Of a stretch of 64,000 bases of DNA, positions 56,746 to 64,000 are shown one piece after another. Under the pieces are notes generated by a model. It was not told where the DNA came from. It was given only the letters and a program-made list of their open reading frames with translations, and ran no database searches. The stretch's first letter is position 1; the number at the start of each line of letters is the position of its first letter. Source of the DNA: Hemileia vastatrix (lineage: Eukaryota; Basidiomycota; Pucciniomycetes; Pucciniales; Zaghouaniaceae). Position numbers and translations under genes: made by a program. The stretch spans positions 12,095,501 through 12,159,500 of the forward strand of contig JASXTE010000013.1 of the NCBI GenBank assembly GCA_030280995.1, in the 5' to 3' direction.

Positions 56746-57813
56746 TGTTCTTAATCATGAAGGAAAGAAATACAACAGTGAAGCTGTATTTAGAAAAGTT
56801 ATTTAAATAATTGAATAATATATTTTTATGATGCTTTTATTTTTATTTGATTTAATTGTTAATTTTATATCCCTGGTGATGAGACCTTTAAAATGATACC
56901 CTATAAGTGTATATTAATAAGTTGTTGAGTGAAATTTATAATATGTTATGTAAAAGTGTTATATTTATAAGGGTATTACAATTTTATAATTTGTTATGTA
57001 AAATAATAAATGTCATTGTATGATGTTAAGATGTCTGTTATTTGCTGTATTCCTCTACTTTCAAGTCTACAGGCTTTATATGCATGTTATGTCATGTGCC
57101 CTATTTTACCTTACCAGAGCATCCCCAAGCTTGTCCTAAGTTTGCCAGAGTTTGCACAGAGCTTGTACAGAGCATTTCTGAGCTTGCACAGATTTAAGGA
57201 CTCAATCAGAACCTTAAATTAATAAAGAAAAATCTAGAAAAACTACATATGATAGTGCAATTTCTCCATTATAATTCCAAATAATTTTTGTAGTCTTCCC
57301 AGCCCTATTCATCTACTAAAAATCATAAAAGTTAAGTAAATTATGAAAAATTAAAAATAATCAAAAATACTTTGTAAAATTATTAAAAAATGAAAAAAAA
57401 TATTAAAGATTCCATGAAAATCTCCAAAGTTTCTTGAGACTCCTAACTTTAATTTTCATACACCTTTAGACATATACTTGCATATTCTATTTGTTAATTA
57501 TTTGTTTAATTTTGACTTGTAAAATTACCATTTTAACCATTTTATATACTCAATCCTTTAAAAATTCACCATTGTAAAATCACATTGGCATTTCCAATCT
57601 CAAAAAAAAAACATAAATCTTATTTTTAATAAACTTAAGTGCCATTCTAAACTTTAGACTTCCACATTCTCCCTCCAATAAGTAATATCCACACTCTTTA
57701 AATTTGAATAATTGATCAAAAGCATTTTCATCCTCTCTTCATCCTCTTCAACCAACTACCTTAACTAGTCCTAAACATTTTCACATCATTTTATAATAGA
57801 TATCATCATCAAT
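56746..57813. other. unassigned spacer with short imperfect repeats
   Basis: At about 57114-57200 the block GAGCTTG(C/T)ACAGAG is repeated in imperfect form three or four times. The open frame across it (57010-57222) has no recognisable similarity. The remainder is AT-rich. Confidence 0.4.
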
Positions 57814-58850
57814 ATGTCATCAAAAGACCTTTGCGTCCCATGTGAAATTTACACCAAATACCAGGTACCTTGTCTAATTTCATACCCTGGTCTTCCTGGA
57901 AGAACTGCCTGTGATCTTTGCAGGCTTAAGAAAGTAAAGTGTAATTAGCCAATTATACCTTCCAGAACTAATGTCTATACTGGGCCAGCTGCTCTTCCTG
58001 ATCCAACTAATCCCAAAAAAAGACTATCAAAAATTCCCACCTTTTTCAAAATATAAAGGCCAATACAGCTTCTTCTTCTAAAAATTCTAACCATAAGATT
58101 CCTCATCCATCTCAAGATACTAATCCTATTATTCCAGTTTCTCCATTCAGTTTTTCTTAAACATTATTTCCTGTCTCAAAAAGTTAGTCTTTTTACTTTA
58201 ATTTATTAATCCTCCTACTAATTACAAATCCAACTACTATCTCTTCCAACTCCTAAGCTATTAAAATCACCAATACAGATGACGTTGACCAGGTGAAGAA
58301 TGATTACATTAAACATTATCCTATGTTTTATAGATATCTCTTTCTTGATTTTTGTGATGATATTAAGCTTAAAGTTTTAACTTATTTTTAGGAAACTCCT
58401 CCTAATAATACTGAAGATTTAATCAAGAGATTAATTTTAATTCAAAGCTTTGATAATGACGTTGAAAGATTCCAAAGAGATTATTTATTTTGATTGTATT
58501 CTCTTCTTTTAAAATTTAACACTATAAATCTTTTTGGTTCTGACAAATATTATTTTCTGGTTAGTTTAATTCTTTTAAATCATCATTTTAATCGTCATTT
58601 TTGAAATAAAGTTTTAATAAAACATATTTGCTTGTTATGATTCTAACACTGAGAGAAAGGTTTGAATCATTTCAGAATCTCCTCTACCAGTCTCTACCCT
58701 TTTTTTCACAGAATGAGAGAGAGTGCCTCACTAATGGGCTGAAGAATTTTGATTCAACTACCATTCGGCTTCCACCTAAGCCAAATACTATGATATATTT
58801 CTCACCATTAGGTCCTCCAAGATTGACCTAAAATTGTCTACCTAAGAGAC
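57814..58850 (+). pseudogene. gag-like gene with six-cysteine cluster, copy 1, broken
   Basis: The Met at 57814 starts MSSKDLCVPCEIYTKYQVPC, then ACDLCRLKKVKC by residue 43. Six Cys in the order C-x2-C-x9-C-x12-C-x2-C-x6-C resemble a Zn2Cys6 cluster with a long first loop. A TAG follows directly, then a Pro/Ser-rich part. From 58268 the frames DVDQVKNDYIKHYPMFYRYL and NTEDLIKRLILIQSFDNDVE look like the helical capsid part of a retroelement gag. Gag identity is inferred from layout and repeats; a host zinc-cluster gene is the alternative. Confidence 0.45.
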
Positions 58851-59089
58851 CTATATAAATCCAAATCATATCCTTCTTCTATGACTCAGAATCACAACAT
58901 TCAAAGAAATTTCTCAACCCTTTGAAATCAATCCTAAATTTATCATTAATCATAATTTTCCAGAATTTCTTCAAACCTTTATTTTCAGATATTAAAAATC
59001 TCAATCCTCCTTTTAATCCTAAAAAAAAATACATTTAATGAAATCTTCATTCCCTAAAGTTAGTTGCACTGTTTTCATCAATGATTGAG
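58851..59089. other. tail of cysteine-cluster gene copy 1
   Basis: Pro/Asn/Phe-rich readable pieces in mixed frames (NPPFNPKKKYI near 59010) suggest continued decay of the same gene. No separate feature is seen. Confidence 0.3.
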
Positions 59090-59410
59090 TTCTCCAAATG
59101 AGTGAGTACCAGTTTGAGTACTGATGAACCAGTGATAAATTAATAATGACTGAATTGAATATCCAACTATATTAAAATTTCCTCCTAATATCCTTGAAAA
59201 ACAAAACTTATAATTTATTTCCAGTTTATAGTCTTGTTGGACTACCCTTCTACAAAAACCACATAAATTTTTCATAAAATGATTCATTTTCGATTTTTAA
59301 GTCTTGGTGGACTAAAGAGAAAGTAATTTTCCAGTTTGAGGTCATAGTGAACCAGTGATTGATATTTTTCTGTTTATTTCTAGTTTAAGGTCATAGAGGA
59401 CCCAAAAATT
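59090..59410 (+). repeat. hairpin repeat array before cysteine-cluster gene copy 2
   Basis: Five units near 59110, 59222, 59299, 59332 and 59382. On the plus strand the form is CCAGTTTAAGGTC...GACC or CCAGTTTATAGTC...GACT. Stems AGTC/GACT, GGTC/GACC and GGTC/GAAC (G-U) with 6-base loops change in a compensating way. The orientation relative to the following gene (59528) is the same as in A and B, so it looks like a leader. Confidence 0.6.
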
Positions 59411-59527
59411 TTATAAATTCCATCTAACCACTGGTGTCCTTAAGCCAATTTTTTCCATTATCCTTTTCCCCCATCATCTATTTTCCTATACAGGTTATCT
59501 TTCCATCCTAATTATCAATTTTTCAAA

Positions 59528-60307
59528 ATGACTCCTTCCAACTTCATTGCCTCCAAAGACAAAGCCTGTTATACTTGTTCCTTCATCCATGAATAGTGCA
59601 CCTACACTTATAACCAGAAAATATACACCTACAACAGGGCCTTTTTCAACTGCTTTGAAAAGAACAGAAAATTTTTTGGCCTTAAATATGGCTCACTCCC
59701 TCTTCCTGCCACCAGCTTTGCCTCTTTTTGTAAGCCTTCTACTCCTTCTCCAAAATCATCTACCTCTAAAATTATTACTCCTTTCATTCCGTCAGCCTAT
59801 TCAAATATTCCTTCTGACTCTGAGTCTCTGGTTCAACCTCCATCTGCTCTTCATTCTTCTCCTTCTCTCCAATTTAGACTCTCTCATGTCATCCCTAGAG
59901 CTACTACTGTTCCAAAAGCAATGATATATCCACCTATATCAGTTCTAGATGTTTCTCCTTCTCCATCTGCTTTCTCTTCACGTCTTATAACAGAGCCTAT
60001 TCCTCCTCAACATAAATTTAGCTGCCCTCATTGTCTTTCTTCATCAAAGAGACCCAGATCTCCCAGTCCTCCAATAACTTTCCATAAGAAAAGAAATCTT
60101 CCAACAGTTAATGGATCTTTAATCCCTACTTCATCCAGAGACATCCTAACTTTGCTAAAACAACCTTCATACCACAAAATCAAAAATCTCTACTCTTCCC
60201 TTCTTGAAGAAAGATTTCTAACAAGCCTGACTTTATATATTGAGATTTACACATTTGAATCTGGTAAGAAATTAAAATTTCATCTTTCTATTAAATCTAT
60301 CTCTTGA
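59528..60307 (+). pseudogene. gag-like gene with cysteine cluster, copy 2, one stop
   Basis: ATG at 59528; 259 codons with a single internal TAG at codon 23. The start has ASKDKACYTCSFIHE, stop, C: C-x2-C-x6-C, then NCFEKN with neighbouring positions Phe where copy 1 has Cys. A long Ser/Pro/Thr-rich region, CPHC near codon 174, a basic stretch (SKRPRSPSPP) and a helical end (KIKNLYSSLLEERFLTSL) follow. The leader hairpin array lies 120 bases upstream. Probably a retroelement gag relative of copies 1 and 3. Confidence 0.45.
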
Positions 60308-60840
60308 CTTTTATTGATGACCTGATATAGATTCTTCTGAATCCCATTATTCTCTGTCTGCTTATTATACTTTTCAGGCTCAGATCAAGTACAGAGATGT
60401 GAACTAGCTTGAACTTTAAGTTTTCTAGAAGATATTAATGGTCCAATATGAATACTTTAGTACAAATCTAATAAGTATAAAAATAAAACCCAATATAAGG
60501 GTCTCAGTTATTTAAATCTCACTAATTATATATGGATTACATTCTTATAGTTGGTAGAAAAATACATGTAATAATTCAAAAAATATTTAAAGAATTTTTA
60601 AGTACTATTTGATATGTATTGTAATTGTATTGGTTATATTTTTGATTGTAATGATAAAGAATGTAGAAAAAAAGACCAAAAACATCCTCCTTTTATACCA
60701 AATAATTCCTCCAATGAACCCCTTAATTTACCAGCCATATACAGGGCTAATGATGCCTCATTCAAGATACTACACCCTTAAAAAGATAAAGAGTGACCAA
60801 TAACATAATTATAATGATATCACCTGCTAAAATCCTGTAG
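60308..60840. other. unassigned spacer
   Basis: AT-rich, with small frames only; nothing recognised. It ends at an LTR-like boundary (TGATAGGG at 60841). Confidence 0.3.
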
Positions 60841-61099
60841 TGATAGGGATAATCCATCAAAAATAAAGAATAAGCAAAAAAGAGAGTATATTTGCATAAT
60901 ACCTTATAATAAAAAATAAAAAATAAAAATAATAAAACTAAATGTTAAATAATATTAAGATGGATTAAAAGTAGAAATGTTGGGGCTAATAATGACATTA
61001 AACTACATGAAATCCTGATTCAAAAATAACCAATTTTGAATGAGAAAGCAGTTAAAAACCCAAAAAAGGACGTGAGATGTGGGGTAACTACATGCAGTC
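60841..61099 (-). repeat. LTR fragment, same family as 26868-27877
   Basis: TGATAGGGATAATCCATC to ACTACATGCAGTC matches 26868-27120 with about 15 percent change by eye. It is cut at 61099 by the next LTR-like unit. Confidence 0.65.
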
Positions 61100-62566
61100 T
61101 GTCAAGGGGTCCTTTTGGGTATAGAAGATTTTATGGTGGCCCAAATGGCAGTTAAGGTGGATAACTCAAGGATTTTAAAACGGGTAAATAAATTTTATCT
61201 TTATGTTTTAATTACTCAAGTAAGAGGTATAAGAATAAGATTATTATTACTTGTAAGGTTTAGATTTTACGCAAATGTAAGTACTAAAACAGTAGTAGTA
61301 TTGGCCGGTCGTCTAGAAGAAGGAGAAGAAGAGAAAAGGGACAGGGAAGAAGAGGAGAAAAATATAGGGTGAAGATTATAAAAGATAAAGCAATAAAAAA
61401 TAATAAAGAATAATTATTCTGAGAGAGAGAGACAATGAGAATCCTTTGGACTTGGTACAGTAGTGATAGGTATTAAATTATAATATATTTATATAAGTAA
61501 GAATTATCTTTAATGCCCGGCAAACACTAATATTATTATTAGACTTATTGAAACCTTTCAAGTAATTTATTTATTTTAACTTAGATTTATAATGATAATA
61601 TAAATAAAATAAATGTATAACCTTTAAAATTGTAATTAAGTAGATTGTATAGTAAGTGATGGGTTAAAGAGGATTAACCAAGGGACCTCTGAAGCGCCAC
61701 AAATCAGTAAATACAAAATAGTAATAAGCTAAAACAAAAATATAAAAGAGTATAAATGAAACATGGATATTAAGAGAAAAATATGAAACAATTAACTAAA
61801 ACCCATGAGTAATTAACCATTTTCCCACCATGACTTCCCAAAACACTTAATTAAAATAATTAGTAACCAAGTAAGTCTGAAACATGAGAACAATGAGTAA
61901 AATAATCCAAAGCAGACATTATAGTGACATGTAAAGGTTTTAAGTAAAACAAATAAAATTATTTTCACACCAAAAATTCATATAATAAATTCAATCCAGT
62001 TTAAAGCAATTTTAATTAGTTGTTTTGACTATGTAATTAACTCAATAATTAGTTTAAATGACACATATAATTAATTTAATGATATTTGTAATTTAAAGTG
62101 GGGATTTTAATACTATGTTATTTAATAAGTGTTATAATTTATTTAATAATTTTTCCTGATACAATTAAGCGTCAAAAGAAGCGCCCAATAATATTTTTTA
62201 ATAATATATGAAGTTTTATTTAATATATGAATTTAATTAATTAATTTAATTACATTATAAGTCAATTTTACATATATAATTATAATATATGTTTGTAATT
62301 AATTAATTATTAATTTATAATTATTAAATACATAAAAATGCGCCATTATTTGTAGAATATAAAATATATTATGCTTAATTTAAATGTATAAAAAATTTAT
62401 ATAACAATAAACTTAATATAAGACTTATATTTGATAAGATACTTATATAATTTTATTATGCAATAAAATATTAATTTATATACATAAAATACAATTCTTA
62501 CGCCCTCTTTCAGTTCCAATAAATTAACATATCATTTACTGGGATCCTGATATAGACTGGCTGACA
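61100..62566 (-). repeat. LTR-like unit with ends of the A/B family
   Basis: The left end TGTCAAGGGGTCCTTTTGGG equals the B LTR end and the right end GGCTGACA equals its other end. The first 200 bp are similar to B. The middle is longer (1467 bp in all) and includes a purine-rich tract (61310-61370), so a different subfamily or an internal insertion is likely. No target duplication is seen. Confidence 0.55.
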
Positions 62567-62738
62567 AGTAGTATTAATAAAGTGGTTATAGGGTTTTCAA
62601 TAATAAAATTGTAAGTAATATAGGATGAAGAAAAACAGCACAAAGTAGAAGGCCTTTTATAGGCAAAAAGGATAGAGAGCACATGGAGTTAAGAAGCCTA
62701 AATACAAGGGTGTGAGAGAAAAGATCCTTCCAAAATAT
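62567..62738 (-). repeat. fragment of an A/B-type LTR
   Basis: AGGCCTTTTATAGGCAAAAA (the inverse of the LTR TATA region) and AATACAAGGGTGTGAGAGA match the A LTR near 26370-26450. It is cut by X at 62739. Confidence 0.6.
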
Positions 62739-63547
62739 TGTCACCGGACGACCTACGCACAAGGTCGAGGGTGTTCCTGGAAGTGAGATGGAGAAAGTAG
62801 TTTAGAAACTTTGTCGAGACACAGAGGAAATGTTTGAGGAAGTGATTCGAAGATGACTCGAAGGAAGAACTACTGCTTTGAGATATGTTCAAGGAGAATT
62901 CTAATATATTTTAAAGGTAATGTTAAAATTCTTAAAATCTCACGAAGGGTTGGAAACTCAATAATCAAAGATTTAGGATTTAGAAATGATTACTGAGAAA
63001 ATAAGGAAAGATATAATAATAATGATTTAACCTAAAGCTTTACCACTATTAACTATTTATATGTTTTATAATTTATTTCTAAATAATGTCAAACCAAAAT
63101 CCCAACCCCTTTTATATCCTTTACTCCTCCTCGCATTGACCTCATACCCACCCACTATTCTGCACACCAAAGACCATTAAAAATACACCCATTACACCTA
63201 GACCCTCCTCACTAACATCCGTTAAGCCTTTAGTCCTCCACTATCCATTTTGTCCATACTCACTACACCTTTTAATAATTCACAAACATTTAATAAACCT
63301 TTTAGTGCATCATTACATTGACTATTGCGCTGTGTGTGGCTTATTGAGGAAAAGACTAAAAGACACTATTGAGAGATTGACTAATTTAGATCTAAAGTTT
63401 AGACTAGCGCGGTTGGATAGTGAGTACACAAAGGAAAGTTGCAGTTGCTATGTAGAATTGCTTTCTGTGCTTCGAGTATGGATTTAGACCTCTGTATTAT
63501 TTATTTAATGAGGTAGTTTTGCCTCGAGTGTCACGTGGGGCGTGAAA
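62739..63547 (-). mobile_element. solo LTR X, copy 2
   Basis: Runs from TGTCACCGG to CGTGAAA, 809 bp, the inverse of 23767-24573 along its length; the last CA has become AA. It lies inside an A-type LTR on the left. The right flank is different and no target duplication is found. Its ends, like those of copy 1, are the most CpG-rich part. Confidence 0.7.
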
Positions 63548-63557
63548 GAAGCCAGGG

Positions 63558-63565
63558 TATAAAAA
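63558..63565 (+). promoter_or_regulatory. TATA-like element
   Basis: TATAAAAA lies 84 bases before the ATG at 63649 and 10 bases after the X end. Spacing fits a core promoter for the following gene. Confidence 0.4.
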
Positions 63566-63648
63566 TGGGAGCTCCGTTGAGCGTGAGACATATACTTCCC
63601 ACACTAGTTTCCCTTTATTTAATTCTTGTTTATTTATTTATTATTATT

Positions 63649-64000
63649 ATGTCAACTTGTCCTACTCCAGCTCCCACGCCTCCTCACCCCAAAGCAGATG
63701 GTGGGCTCATTACTCAACAGTATTCCCAAGCATGCATGGCTTGTGAATCAATGGAATACTTCTGTGTGGAAAGCACAGCTACTTGAGGTCCTTGCCAGAA
63801 ATGCAAGTTTTACCGATGGAGACGGGTGGCGTGGGATGTGTTAGCGAAACATTCGGACATTGAACAAAGGTTTACCAAGACTAAATATTGGGTAATACCA
63901 AAGACAAAAGAAGTGGTTGAAGACATATGGGACATGTCAATTGGGGATGACAAATCAGAAGCAGCTGAGGAGGAAGTTGAGGAAAATATGGCGTCCTGGG
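63649..64000 (+). pseudogene. gene with cysteine cluster, copy 3, partial
   Basis: MSTCPTPAPTPPHPKADGG, then ACMACESMEYFC (C-x2-C-x6-C), a TGA at 63784, and GPCQKCKFYRWRR in the same frame. This is five of the six Cys of a Zn2Cys6-like cluster, with Arg at the sixth place. The frame then stays open to the window end (WDVLAKHSDIEQRF, acidic AAEEEVEEN). TGA could derive from CGA by C-to-T change. It shares its outline with the genes at 57814 and 59528 but is richer in CpG and better preserved. It could be a gag or a host gene. Confidence 0.4.

Noticed and set aside
57010..57222. Open frame of 70 codons
   Set aside because: Crosses an imperfect tandem repeat and has no recognisable similarity.
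59115..59125. CTGATGA, the first core box of a hammerhead ribozyme
   Set aside because: No GAAA box and no three-stem arrangement can be found around it.
61100..62566. Complete LTR retrotransposon between TGTCAAGG and GGCTGACA
   Set aside because: Only 1.47 kb, no coding domain and no direct LTR pair inside; best described as an LTR-like unit.

Overview
The window reads as a transposon-dominated stretch of a basidiomycete genome. Ty3/Gypsy chromoviruses and Ty1/Copia elements of fungal type dominate, host-type introns have GTATGT or GTGAGT donors, and a multicopy Myb/SANT-like gene family resembles genes I know from rust fungi (Pucciniales). The DNA is very AT-rich and looks CpG-poor outside one host gene. 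A rust fungus is my best guess. It is inference from protein resemblance and composition, not proof.

Layout. 1-862: broken Myb/SANT-like gene on the minus strand. 863-9690: complete but decayed chromovirus E1 (+), with paired LTRs and an imperfect 5-bp target duplication (ATGAG/ATGGG). 9696-14505: coding remnant of a second Gypsy family, E2 (+). 14506-18182: non-coding repeats, including a hairpin repeat array (15530-15799), a 19-bp minisatellite (17151-17377) and a collapsed LTR remnant, L (17435-18182). 18183-26867: chromovirus A (-), interrupted in gag by solo LTR X (23767-24573, target duplication TGTGG). 26868-27877: another LTR (-). 28966-30327: second broken Myb/SANT-like gene (-). 30707-35155: Copia element F (-) with a 125-bp LTR. 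35156-39185: Copia element G (+), whose LTR carries a 1.1-kb insertion. 39217-40570: L fragment and a Gypsy gag remnant (-). 41265-42295: the one apparently intact host gene, a probable autophagy E2-like enzyme Atg10 with one intron. 43469-56745: Copia element H (-), split by the young chromovirus B (45007-53649, target duplication GAACA). 57814-60307: two broken gag-like genes with a cysteine cluster, separated by another hairpin array. 60841-63547: stacked LTR fragments and a second X. 63649-64000: third cysteine-cluster gene, running off the end.

How the parts relate. A, B and E1 have the same order: gag with coiled coil and CxxC-x7-HxC knuckle, aspartic protease, RT, RNase H, integrase, chromodomain. 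Their LTRs start TGTCAACC or TGTCAGCC and are preceded by a purine tract. Each coding unit is broken by stops and frameshifts. B is the least damaged. Its removal leaves the H reading frame intact, so H is older than B.

The most unusual signal is an array of short repeats in the leaders of A and B and in two other places. In element sense each unit reads CCAGTT plus a small hairpin. Loop and stem sequences vary, but the stems change in a compensating way, which suggests a selected RNA or DNA structure. A and B also share a TAA codon between gag and protease and a T-arm-like GGTTCGATTCC motif. E1, A and B all show a branch-site/pyrimidine-tract/AG block just before gag.
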